Source of the DNA: Rhodospirillaceae bacterium
Lineage (GTDB): Bacteria > Pseudomonadota > Alphaproteobacteria > Azospirillales > Azospirillaceae
Direction: 5' to 3'
NCBI GenBank assembly: GCA_029267445.1
Contig: JAJUIU010000042.1
Location: 1-35,296, forward strand
DNA: 35,296 nucleotides
In this document: positions 7,447 through 15,031 of the stretch, piece by piece
Numbering within the stretch: position 1 is the first letter of the stretch
How the letters are laid out: each line of letters begins with the position of its first letter
Position numbers and translations under genes: made by a program
Notes under the pieces: model-generated
The model's database searches: none
What the model was told of the DNA's origin: nothing
What the model saw: only the letters and a program-made list of their open reading frames with translations

Positions 7447-9996
7447 TCAGCGGCAGACCAGATCCCGCAGCACCGTCACCTGCGAGGCCGCGTCCGGCGC
7501 CGGCGCCTCCACCGTGCAGGTGCCCCCGCCCGGCAGCGAGAGGGTAAGGGGGCCGGCACCCGGCACCTCCACCTGCAGCCAGCCGTCATGCCCGGTGACG
7601 GCGGGATTGGCCGTCCCCTCCACCCGCGCATGCTCCACGGGGCGCCCGTCGACCGTGACGATGCGGGCCACCATCACATGCACCCGCGTCACGTCCCAGG
7701 ACAGCCGCACCACCGTGCCGGGGTAGAGCGTGACCCGGCGCGGGGCGGTGGAGCTGATGTCCATCAGCCGGTCGGACGGCGGCACGATGGAGACGGCGTA
7801 GGTGCGATAGGGCGGCAGGGCGAAGGGCACGGGGCCGCCGGCCGCGACCGTGCCCTGCGGGCTGCCGTCCACCATCACCGTGAACCGCGCCCCGGGGTCG
7901 CCCCCCTGCACGTCCACCACGATGGCGGAGGGCTGCGTCTCCGGCCCGCCGACCGCCACACCTGCCTGATCCAGCGTGAGATTGCCGAAGAACTCCCCGC
8001 CCGCCACCGTGCGCCGCCCGCCGCCGAAGCTGCTGTCGGCGTAGCCCCGCAGCGATCCCTCCCGCCCGCGATAAAGCCCCTCGATGCCGAGGGAGGAGAC
8101 ATCCAGCCGCCGCGCCGCCCGTAGCGCCACCCGCCGGTCGTAGCCGGTATCCCCGCCGCCGTCCCAGGCGATCCCCGCCGCCGCGTCGAGGCCCACGCCC
8201 CCGCCCGACGACCAGGCGAGGCCAAGGTCGCCTGACTGGGAGAAGCGGCTTTCCCAGCCGAACCTGTGGAAGCTGACGCGCGCCGTCGCCCGTGTCTCGT
8301 CGTCCGATTTCAGGGCCTCGAGGTTGAGGTCCACGCGCACGTCCCCCACCCGCACGAGCGGCACGCGCGAATAGGGGCCGACCTGCCAGCCCGATCCGAA
8401 GCCGCCGCCGCGCGCCGTCCCCCGCACCCCCGCCGCGAAGCCGCGTCCGACATACTGGATGTCCGCGACCCCCTGGATGAAGCTGCGCGGCGCGCCGCCG
8501 GGCTCCGGGTCCGCGTCTCCCGACGCTTCGAGGCCCGACACCGCCGCCGTCCAGTGCAACCGTCCCAGCGTCCCGTTGGCGAAGGCGCTGCCGCCCAGAT
8601 CCCCGCGTTCCGACGCGATCAGCCGCAGCCCGGCCCGCATGCCGGGCGTGACCCAGCCCAGCCCGGCACCCAGGAACAGCGCCTCCGGCTCCAGCGCGAT
8701 CCCGGCGTTCACGCCGATCGTGTCGGTCAGCCGGATGCCCGCCTCCCCCCGCGCCACGAACGGGCCGTCGGCGCTGAGGTCCCCGCTCGGGCCCGCCGTG
8801 TCCTGCCTCAGCCCCGCCTCCAGCCGGAACAGCGGCGTGTCGGACGGCGGCAGGTCGCGCGACTTGCTGAAGAAGCGCTGCTCCTCCCGCTGGCCGCTGG
8901 CGTCGGTGATTCGCAGCGTCAGCGGATAGGCGCCCTCCGGCAGGTCGGTCGTGTCCAGCCTCTGGTTTCCCGCCTCCACCTGCCGGGAGGCGAGCAACCG
9001 GCCGTCGCGCAGGATGTCCACCTGCGCCCGGCGCGGCAGGAAAAGCTGGATGGGCGTGCCCTGGGTCTGGTCCCGGTTGACCCGCAGGTCGAAGCTTGTG
9101 CCGACGGCGACACCCAGCAGCCGCGCCGTGCGCAGCGGGGCGAGGCCCGTCTCGTCGAACAGCCCCGCCCGGTAGCGCCAGTCCCCATGGTCGTAGCCGA
9201 CGACCGCGCTGTCCAGGCGCGGCCCGGCCCCCTGCAGCTGCACCGCCCGGGCCAGCAGGTGCACCGGCCCGATGGCCCCCGCGCCCTGGAGATAGAGGGA
9301 GTGGTCGGTCGCGGTGCCGTCCGGCCCGTCGTCCAGGCTGACCGCACCGCCGACCGACAGCAGGACGCTGGCGCCACCGTCCGGCGCGGGCAGGTAGCGG
9401 GTGCGGCCCTCGCCCGTCGGGGCCAGCTTCGCCTGGGCGACGAACAGGTCCAGCCGCAGCCGCGCCTCGTCGAAGATGATCCCGTACCCGTCGGTGTCCA
9501 GCTGGCCGCAGCCGGGCCGGGGGGCCCAGTCGCGGCAGATCAGATGGCTGTTGACGGGCAGGGGGCTCGCCAGCGCCGCCCGCGCCTCCTCCGCCGACAG
9601 CAGATCGGGGATCAGCCGCACCACCTCGTCCGGGTCGAGGAACCGCAGCGCCTCCGGCGTGAACTCGGCCAGGGCGCGGCCCAGCGGCTCCCCGCCGCGA
9701 TGCACGTCGACCACCACCACCTGCGGCTCGTCCAGGTTCTCGAACCCCGCCGGAACGTCGCCGCTGGTGGCGAGGCGGGGGCCCGGAGGTGCGGCGGGCC
9801 GCTCCGGATCGGGGGAGGGTTGCGGCTTGTCCGGGCGCAGCACGGGGACCACCAGGATGTGGCGCCCCTCCGGGATCTCCGCCCCGCCCGCCGGGCCGCA
9901 CGCCAGCGCCGCCAGCACCCCCAGCAGGGGCCTTGCGCGCTTCCAAGCGCCCCATCGGTCAGGGCGTCGAGACGATGACGGTGAGCGTATCGGCAT
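7447..9996 (-). CDS. Outer-membrane usher of a CS1/TcfC-like chaperone-usher pilus
   Basis: About 849 residues. After a signal-like core (RPLLGVLAALACGPAGGA) comes an N-terminal domain with PAGFENLDEPQVVVVDVHRG, then CGQLDTDGYGIIFDEARLRL, a long beta-barrel section rich in alternating strands (for example VNAGIALEPEALFLGAGLGW), and C-terminal plug- or Ig-like domains ending with a cysteine-containing strand and VTVLRDLVCR. Length and plan fit alternate (CS1/TcfC) ushers, which secrete and order pilin subunits. The only in-frame start before the signal core is ATG 9996, overlapping the upstream pilin by 38 bases and giving an odd arginine/serine-rich n-region. An ATG at 9955, three bases past the pilin stop, would be ideal but is one base out of frame (see findings). 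It ends a minus-strand pilin operon. Confidence 0.8.
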   Translation of the reverse strand: MPIRSPSSSRRPDRWGAWKRARPLLGVLAALACGPAGGAEIPEGRHILVVPVLRPDKPQPSPDPERPAAPPGPRLATSGDVPAGFENLDEPQVVVVDVHRGGEPLGRALAEFTPEALRFLDPDEVVRLIPDLLSAEEARAALASPLPVNSHLICRDWAPRPGCGQLDTDGYGIIFDEARLRLDLFVAQAKLAPTGEGRTRYLPAPDGGASVLLSVGGAVSLDDGPDGTATDHSLYLQGAGAIGPVHLLARAVQLQGAGPRLDSAVVGYDHGDWRYRAGLFDETGLAPLRTARLLGVAVGTSFDLRVNRDQTQGTPIQLFLPRRAQVDILRDGRLLASRQVEAGNQRLDTTDLPEGAYPLTLRITDASGQREEQRFFSKSRDLPPSDTPLFRLEAGLRQDTAGPSGDLSADGPFVARGEAGIRLTDTIGVNAGIALEPEALFLGAGLGWVTPGMRAGLRLIASERGDLGGSAFANGTLGRLHWTAAVSGLEASGDADPEPGGAPRSFIQGVADIQYVGRGFAAGVRGTARGGGFGSGWQVGPYSRVPLVRVGDVRVDLNLEALKSDDETRATARVSFHRFGWESRFSQSGDLGLAWSSGGGVGLDAAAGIAWDGGGDTGYDRRVALRAARRLDVSSLGIEGLYRGREGSLRGYADSSFGGGRRTVAGGEFFGNLTLDQAGVAVGGPETQPSAIVVDVQGGDPGARFTVMVDGSPQGTVAAGGPVPFALPPYRTYAVSIVPPSDRLMDISSTAPRRVTLYPGTVVRLSWDVTRVHVMVARIVTVDGRPVEHARVEGTANPAVTGHDGWLQVEVPGAGPLTLSLPGGGTCTVEAPAPDAASQVTVLRDLVCR

Positions 9997-10459
9997 AGAG
10001 GCCGCTGGCGGCGCCGTTGAAGTCGTCCGGCATGATCTCGACCCGGACGCTGACATTGTCGGCGGAGCAGGATTCGGCGCCGGGCGCCATGCTGACCGGC
10101 TCACCGGGCCGCACCTCCCGGAAGCCGCCCTGGGCCGGCGCGAAATGCACGCGGTAGCGCATGGTTCCGCCGCCGCCGTCCTCCAGCGCGAAGCCGCCGC
10201 CCGCGCGGTGCCCGTCGAAACTGACCAGCATCGCCGGTGCCGTGCCGGCGATGCAGAAGGTGTCGGTCATGCTCACGGCCGTGTCCAGCCAGGCGTAGCG
10301 GCCGAACGCCAGCCGGTTGCCGAAGCCCTTCACGACCACCTCCTTGGCCGCCATCGCCGGCGCGGACGGCAGGGCCACGAGGGCGGCCATGGCGGTGGCG
10401 AGCATGGCCGCGGCGATCCGGGCAGGAGAGCGGGGCCTGGCAGGGCGGCAGGCGGTCAT
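9959..10459 (-). CDS. Pilin-like secreted subunit
   Basis: 166 residues with an arginine-rich n-region and a signal peptide ending APAMA near residue 37. The mature protein carries two cysteines (in DTFCIAGT and AESCSADN) and ends GLYADTLTVIVSTP, the same terminal strand as the two pilins upstream. This is the Y-x-DTLT-V ending common in spore-coat-U-like and other chaperone-usher subunits. It sits between a pilin and the usher, 4 bases after one stop and overlapping the next start. Internal sequence is much less like the other two pilins, so it may be a minor or tip-proximal subunit. That assignment is inferred. Confidence 0.65.
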   Translation of the reverse strand: MTACRPARPRSPARIAAAMLATAMAALVALPSAPAMAAKEVVVKGFGNRLAFGRYAWLDTAVSMTDTFCIAGTAPAMLVSFDGHRAGGGFALEDGGGGTMRYRVHFAPAQGGFREVRPGEPVSMAPGAESCSADNVSVRVEIMPDDFNGAASGLYADTLTVIVSTP

Positions 10460-10463
10460 GGCG

Positions 10464-10994
10464 TCAGTCCGGGGCCACGGTGATGGTCAGCGTGTCGGCA
10501 TAGATGCCCGGCAGCGCCGCCGCGTATGTCGCGGGGTCCAGGCTGACCCGGATGCTGGCGTTCGTGCCGCCGCCGCATGACGGGCTGGTGCGCGAGCCTC
10601 CGCCCATGGTGTCGGAGGCCCGACCGCTGTCGAGCTCCTCGTACCCGCCCGTCCCCCGCCATGCGACGTGGTAGACGATGATCCCGCCGTCCCCGGCCAG
10701 CCGGAAGTCCCGGCCGGACGCGTTGGCGCTGGTCGCGGTGATCTGGTAGCGCCCGCTGGCGGTGGAGAAGACGCAGACCTGGTCCGTCAGCGGGGCCGGC
10801 GTCTCCATCGAGACGGGGAAGATGAAATCGGACAGTCCGCTGATCCGCACCGCGTCGAGCTTGCGGATCTGCACGTCCCTGTCAGCCTCCGCGGTCGCGG
10901 GCGCCGCGGGCGATCCGGTCAGGAGGATCGCGAACGCCGCCGCGACGGCGGCCGCCGCCAGCCCCCCGACCGGCCGGACCCGCGCGGTGCTCAT
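10464..10994 (-). CDS. Pilin-like secreted subunit, paralogue of the 11002-11541 pilin
   Basis: 176 residues; signal peptide of about 35 residues ending PATA. The mature sequence shares a template with the next pilin: PAPLTDQVCVFS, then TATSANASGRDFRLAGDG, a central Y-V-W strand, RTSPSCGGGTNASIRVSLD, and the end GIYADTLTITVAPD. The two cysteines (VCVFS and SCGGG) likely form a disulfide. The ISGLSDFIFP segment near the mature N-terminus could be the donor strand. It starts 7 bases after the upstream pilin stop, inside the operon. The SCPU-like identity is based on the motif ending and the context, not on a profile search. Confidence 0.68.
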   Translation of the reverse strand: MSTARVRPVGGLAAAAVAAAFAILLTGSPAAPATAEADRDVQIRKLDAVRISGLSDFIFPVSMETPAPLTDQVCVFSTASGRYQITATSANASGRDFRLAGDGGIIVYHVAWRGTGGYEELDSGRASDTMGGGSRTSPSCGGGTNASIRVSLDPATYAAALPGIYADTLTITVAPD

Positions 10995-11001
10995 GCCGGG
11001 C

Positions 11002-11541
11002 TCACGTCGGGCTGACGATGATCGTCAGCGTGTCGGTGTAGGTCGCGGCCGGGGCGGAGATGTAGGTCGCCGGGTCGATCGTCACCTGGATGCGGGCCGT
11101 GTCCCCGCCGCCGCAGGTGGGGGAGGTCTGGTCGGCCCCCGTGATCGACGGCGACGCCGTCCCCGATGTCAGCGCCACGGTGGCCCCGCCGGAACCGGCG
11201 TTGAACCAGGAGACGCTGTAATTGATGAAGCCGCTGCCCGAACTCAGCCGGTAGGTGCCGCCGGCCGCGTTGGCGCTGCTCACGTTCACCGTGTAGCTGC
11301 CGGGGTTGGAGAAGACGCAGACCGGATCCGCCAGCGGGGCGGGCGTCGTCGCGGAGGCCGCGAAGACGATGTCGTTCAGGCCGGTGATGCTGACCGCCGA
11401 CTCCTTCTCCGCCCGCACGTCGGCCGAGCCGGTGCTGGTGGCCCCGGGTGTACCCTGCGTTGCGGCGAACGCCGCCGCGACGAGGCTGGACGCCAGCGCC
11501 ACGCCCGCGATCACCGCCAGTTTCGTCTTGCCGTTTGCCAT
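11002..11541 (-). CDS. Pilin-like secreted subunit, probable major pilin
   Basis: 179 residues from the ATG at 11541, which has AAGG at 11551-11554 with a 9-base spacer; a second ATG at 11550 directly abuts that site and is less likely. The signal peptide (KLAVIAGVALASSLVAAAFA) ends near residue 25. The mature protein has AVSITGLNDIVFAAS, PAPLADPVCVFSNPG, a Y-S-V-SW strand, QTSPTCGGGDTARIQV and the ending TYTDTLTIIVSPT. It is closely related to the following gene and shares the paired cysteines. First full-size pilin in the operon with the best ribosome site, so it is the likely major subunit; that is inference. Confidence 0.7.
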   Translation of the reverse strand: MANGKTKLAVIAGVALASSLVAAAFAATQGTPGATSTGSADVRAEKESAVSITGLNDIVFAASATTPAPLADPVCVFSNPGSYTVNVSSANAAGGTYRLSSGSGFINYSVSWFNAGSGGATVALTSGTASPSITGADQTSPTCGGGDTARIQVTIDPATYISAPAATYTDTLTIIVSPT

Positions 11542-11561
11542 GATGTCCATCCTTCGTCGGT

Positions 11562-11750
11562 TCAGGACGCCAGCTTGGTCACGCCGACCGCGACCTGGCC
11601 CGTCGCGGGCTTGTCCGGCGGCAGCTTCGTGACGCCCACGGTGATTCCCGGCCGCTCGCCGGCCATCGGCCGGTCGGCGGCGCTGAAGGCCGCGATGGAC
11701 AGTGTCGCCACCGCCGCCGCGACAAGGACGAGGATCCGTCTGGACTGCAT
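11562..11750 (-). CDS. Short exported peptide with duplicated VGVTKL motif
   Basis: A 62-residue protein: signal peptide RRILVLVAAAVATLSIAAFSA, then about 38 mature residues containing ITVGVTKLPPDK and QVAVGVTKLAS, the same six-residue motif twice, 18 residues apart. No cysteine is present. The start at 11750 has GGGAG about 10 bases upstream. It leads the pilin operon and is 20 bases from the major pilin start. I do not recognise a family. It could be a truncated pilin relative, an assembly cofactor or a secreted peptide; the plus-strand pilin at 6193 has a similar GVSVTKAP segment early in its mature sequence. Confidence 0.5.
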   Translation of the reverse strand: MQSRRILVLVAAAVATLSIAAFSAADRPMAGERPGITVGVTKLPPDKPATGQVAVGVTKLAS

Positions 11751-11834
11751 TTCGGGTTTTCTCCCTGACGCATTCTTCGCCGCGGTCTGTTCGGCCGCGT
11801 GATTCGACTTCACCCCTTCTTTCGGCGATTCGCA

Positions 11835-11848
11835 TTGATTTGGCTCAA
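11835..11848. promoter_or_regulatory. FNR/FixK-type box upstream of the pilin operon
   Basis: TTGATTTGGCTCAA (TTGAGCCAAATCAA on the minus strand) matches TTGAT-N4-ATCAA at 9 of 10 positions. Its centre is about 91 bases before the ATG of the 62-aa gene on the minus strand; binding at -41.5 would give a leader of about 50 bases. The plus-strand gene at 12039 is about 197 bases away, so the minus-strand operon is the more natural target. The surrounding 11751-12038 interval is divergent and otherwise empty. Confidence 0.5.
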
Positions 11849-12038
11849 CTTGCAGGGTTCCCTCCGCGCGCCGGGCTAAGCCGGTCCAGCGCCCTCCGGC
11901 CGCGCTCCACCTTTTCGAACGGTGCGCTTCCGCGAAATCCGGCGTCCGTGGCCGCCAAGTCTCGATTCCCACGCATGTCACCGGATCGATCCGGGCTTGC
12001 GCGGGTTATCCGCCGGGACCGAAGGCCAGGACGACGGC

Positions 12039-13712
12039 ATGCGCGTGCGCGGGATGGATTACGAGGCCGAGGGCGGCGCATCCGCCAGCCCTCAGCCCCG
12101 GCGGGAGGCTGCGGGCCACTGGCGGGGCGGTTGGCCGACCCTTGCCCTGATGGGGGCGCTGATCGCGTTGGCGGCACTGCCGGTGTTGCTGACGGAATCC
12201 CCGCCGATCTTCGACTACCCCAACCATCTCGCCCGCGTGCACATCCTGGCGAACCTCGACGCGGTCCCGGGTTTCGCGGCCAATTTCTCCCTGGACAGCC
12301 TGCTGCTGCCGAACGTCCTCTCCGACCTGATCCTCCTGGCGCTCCAGCCGGTCCTCGGCATCGAAGCCGCCGGACGGGCGTTGCTGGTTCTCCTGCTGGC
12401 GCTGACCGTGACCGGCGCCGTGGCCGTGGGGAGTGCGGCGGCAGGGCGCCTCTCGCCCTGGCCGCTCCTGGCGGCCGCCCTGGTCTGGAACGAGGTGTTG
12501 ATCTGGGGCTTCCTCAACTACGCCCTGGGCATCGGCCTGCTGCTGTGGGGGCTCGCGGCCTGGCTGCACCTGGAGGGGCGGTCGCGCGCGGCGCAGCTTC
12601 TGGCCGGGGCGTTGTTCGGCGTGCTCCTGTTCCTCGCCCACATGGTCGCCTTCGGCCTCTTCGCCATCGCCATCGCCCTGGTGGAGCTGGTCCGCGCGTG
12701 GCGGCACCGGGCCGACGGCGTCTGGCCGGCCGCCCGCCGGCTGGCGTTGTCCGCGCTGGTCTTCCTGCCGGCCCTGGCGCTGTTCTGGGCGGTCAGCCCG
12801 GCCAGCGGCCTGCCCCTGGACCTGCGCTTCACCTTCACCGCCTGGCAGAAGCTCTCCCCCTTCACCCGCCTGCTGTCCACCGGCAACACGGCGCTCGATG
12901 TCGCCACGCTGGCGGCCGTCCTGCTGGCGGTGGCCGCCCTCGTCGCCAGCCGGCGGGTGGCCCTTCACGGGCCGCTGGCGCTCGTGGCCCTGGTCTTCGT
13001 CGTCCTGGTGCTGACGCTGCCCTACACGGCCATGGGTTCCTACTTCCTCGACATGCGGGTGGCCATCGCCGCCGCGCTGATGCTCGTGGCGGCACTCGTG
13101 CCCCTGCGCCCGGCGCCCCGGCTCACCGCCGCCTTCGCGGCCGGCCTCCTGCTGCTGGTCGGGGTGCGCGGCGTTGCGATGGCGGGGGACTGGGCCGCCC
13201 AGGACCGCGCCTACCGGGACATCAAGCGCGTGCTGGCGCAGCTTCCCGAGGGCGCGATCGTCGTTCCCGCCGACGCGGCACCCTTCGAGATCGGCTACTG
13301 GGTGACCACCCGCATGGTCCGTCCGGCGCACGAGCATTCGGCCGCCTACGCCGCGATCCACAGCAACGCCGTCGTGGTGAACATCTTCGCCCGCAAGGGG
13401 CAGAACCCGCTGAATTTCACACCGGAACTGGACGAGTTGGGGGCGCTCGCCCTCAACCCCGTCGCGAGGGCGGGGGACAAGGCCCTGCTGCGGCGCTTCA
13501 TCCGCAGCGTCGACGCGGCCGCGCGCGCCCTCCAGGCCACCCATGGTTCTGCCGCCCCCCCGGTCTACATCGCCGTCTTCAACCGCGGCTGCGGGAACTG
13601 GCCCCGGGGCGTGCCGACCCGGCCCATCTCCTGCGGAAAGGACCACGCGCTGATGCGGGTGGTGCCGCGGACACCGGCTGACGAGACCGTCGTGGTCGGG
13701 AGCAGCTCATGA
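12039..13712 (+). CDS. Large polytopic membrane protein, possibly GT-C type glycosyltransferase
   Basis: About 557 residues with roughly ten or more membrane helices over the first 390 residues and a soluble, probably periplasmic tail of about 165 residues. After the first helix comes PPIFDYPNHLARVHI (residues 55-69); an acidic residue in the first external loop is typical of GT-C enzymes using polyprenyl-phosphate sugars, but that is only an analogy. The tail has two cysteines (NRGCGNWP and ISCGKDHA). The chosen ATG has CCAGGA upstream with about 8 bases of spacing; ATG 12054 is an alternative. It overlaps the GT87 gene by ATGA, so the two are coupled. I do not recognise a named family. Confidence 0.6.
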   Translation: MRVRGMDYEAEGGASASPQPRREAAGHWRGGWPTLALMGALIALAALPVLLTESPPIFDYPNHLARVHILANLDAVPGFAANFSLDSLLLPNVLSDLILLALQPVLGIEAAGRALLVLLLALTVTGAVAVGSAAAGRLSPWPLLAAALVWNEVLIWGFLNYALGIGLLLWGLAAWLHLEGRSRAAQLLAGALFGVLLFLAHMVAFGLFAIAIALVELVRAWRHRADGVWPAARRLALSALVFLPALALFWAVSPASGLPLDLRFTFTAWQKLSPFTRLLSTGNTALDVATLAAVLLAVAALVASRRVALHGPLALVALVFVVLVLTLPYTAMGSYFLDMRVAIAAALMLVAALVPLRPAPRLTAAFAAGLLLLVGVRGVAMAGDWAAQDRAYRDIKRVLAQLPEGAIVVPADAAPFEIGYWVTTRMVRPAHEHSAAYAAIHSNAVVVNIFARKGQNPLNFTPELDELGALALNPVARAGDKALLRRFIRSVDAAARALQATHGSAAPPVYIAVFNRGCGNWPRGVPTRPISCGKDHALMRVVPRTPADETVVVGSSS

Positions 13713-14890
13713 CCGTCACCCCGTCCCGCGCGCGGCTGGAGGCGATGGTCACAGCACTGCTGGCCACGGTCCTGCTGGCGCTGATCGTCTGGCAGCTCCA
13801 GCGCTCCCTGCCGGGACCCGTGCTTTGGGATTTCGGCTCCTTCATGGGTTCCGGCCGCGCCGCGCGGGAGGGGCTCGACCCCTACGGCATCTATCCGGGC
13901 CTCACCTTCCGGCTCCAGCTCGCGGAGTTCGAAAGCTGGAACCACAACCTCAATCCCCCGGTCTCGCTGCTCCTGTTCGAGCCGCTGTCCCGGCTCGACC
14001 CGGTCGCGGCCTTCCGCCTCTGGTGGGCGGTGACGGTGGTGTCGTACGCAGCACTCGTCTGGCTGCTGGTCCGCCGCTACGCGCCCCAACGTCCGCTGCT
14101 GCCGGCGCTCGCCTGCTTCGCCGCCGCCGGCTTCTGGGACACCCTGATCCTCGGGCAGATCTACGTGCCGCTGGCGCTGTGCGCCGTCGCCGCCTGGCTG
14201 CTGCTGGAACGCGGCCGGCCCATCGCCGCGGGCCTCCTGATCGGCGTCGTCGTGGCCGTGAAGCCGAACTTCCTGGTCTGGCCGGGCCTGCTGTTCCTGG
14301 CCGGGCACTGGCGCGCGGCCTTCGCCTGCGGCGCCTCGGCCGGACTGCTCAGCCTCGTCCCGGCCCTGATCTGGGGGCCGGAGGTCTACCGCCTCTGGTT
14401 CGAGCTGATCGCCAGGAACGCCGGCCGCGTGGTCTTCCTCACCAACGCCTCGTTGCCCGGCCTCTTCCAGCGTTTCGGCCTTGACATGCTGGGCACGGCG
14501 GCCGCCGTGCTGCTGCTGGGCGCGCTGGCGGTCTGGGCTCTGCGGGCGCGGCCTGACCCGCTGAAGGCGAGCGCCTTCGGCCTGCTGGGGGCGTTGCTGG
14601 CCTCGCCGCTCGCCTGGATCCACTACACACTGTTCCTGCTGCCGCTGTTCTTCTGGGCCCGGCCGTCGCCGGCCGTCGTCGCCGCCGCGGCCCTCCTGAT
14701 CGTGCCGGTGCCGATCCTGCTGGGCCGGTTCATGGCGGCGCCCGCGTGGCAGCAGGCCACGCTCGGCTCCGTCTACGCCTGGGGGCTCCTGCTGCTGCTG
14801 GCCGCCCTTTGGCTGTCCCTGCGGGGCCGGGCGGGACCGGGCGTGCCGCGTGGACCCTTCGCGGCGCCGGTGCCCCATGCCGCCGAATGA
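13709..14890 (+). CDS. GT87-family (DUF2029) polyprenol-phosphate-dependent glycosyltransferase
   Basis: 393 residues, multi-spanning. Family landmarks are visible: DFGSFMGSGRAAREGLDPYG (residues 41-60, catalytic-loop aspartate at 41), NHNLNPPVSLLLFEPLS, ILGQIYVPLAL, VVAVKPNFLVWPGL and SPLAWIHYTLFLLPLF. GT87 (the PimE family) transfers a sugar from a polyprenyl-phosphate carrier on the outer face of the inner membrane. The length is typical. Its start overlaps the upstream stop (ATGA at 13709-13712), so it is made with the preceding membrane protein. The sugar is not determined by the sequence; a downstream DUF4185 protein and a HAD-UbiA fusion point to a pentose. Confidence 0.78.
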   Translation: MTVTPSRARLEAMVTALLATVLLALIVWQLQRSLPGPVLWDFGSFMGSGRAAREGLDPYGIYPGLTFRLQLAEFESWNHNLNPPVSLLLFEPLSRLDPVAAFRLWWAVTVVSYAALVWLLVRRYAPQRPLLPALACFAAAGFWDTLILGQIYVPLALCAVAAWLLLERGRPIAAGLLIGVVVAVKPNFLVWPGLLFLAGHWRAAFACGASAGLLSLVPALIWGPEVYRLWFELIARNAGRVVFLTNASLPGLFQRFGLDMLGTAAAVLLLGALAVWALRARPDPLKASAFGLLGALLASPLAWIHYTLFLLPLFFWARPSPAVVAAAALLIVPVPILLGRFMAAPAWQQATLGSVYAWGLLLLLAALWLSLRGRAGPGVPRGPFAAPVPHAAE

Positions 14891-15031
14891 CGACGGGAGC
14901 GCACGGAGCCCCGTGTCGTGACGGGGGCGGCGCAGTCGGCGGAGTGCCGGAGCCTGCGGGCCGTGGCATTCCGGGGGCCGCCCTGCGGCATTAACCAATC
15001 GGTCAGTCTTCGGGCGCGATGGTCCCGCGCC

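Noticed and set aside
7586-9955. 789-codon ORF from ATG 9955 as the usher
   Set aside because: Its translation is Gly/Arg/Pro-rich with no usher motif; it is the +1 shadow of the true frame, although its ATG may mark the original start.
11840-11853. Sigma-54-like TGGC...TTGC motif in the pilin upstream region
   Set aside because: The distance between the GG and GC elements is two bases too short for a -24/-12 promoter.
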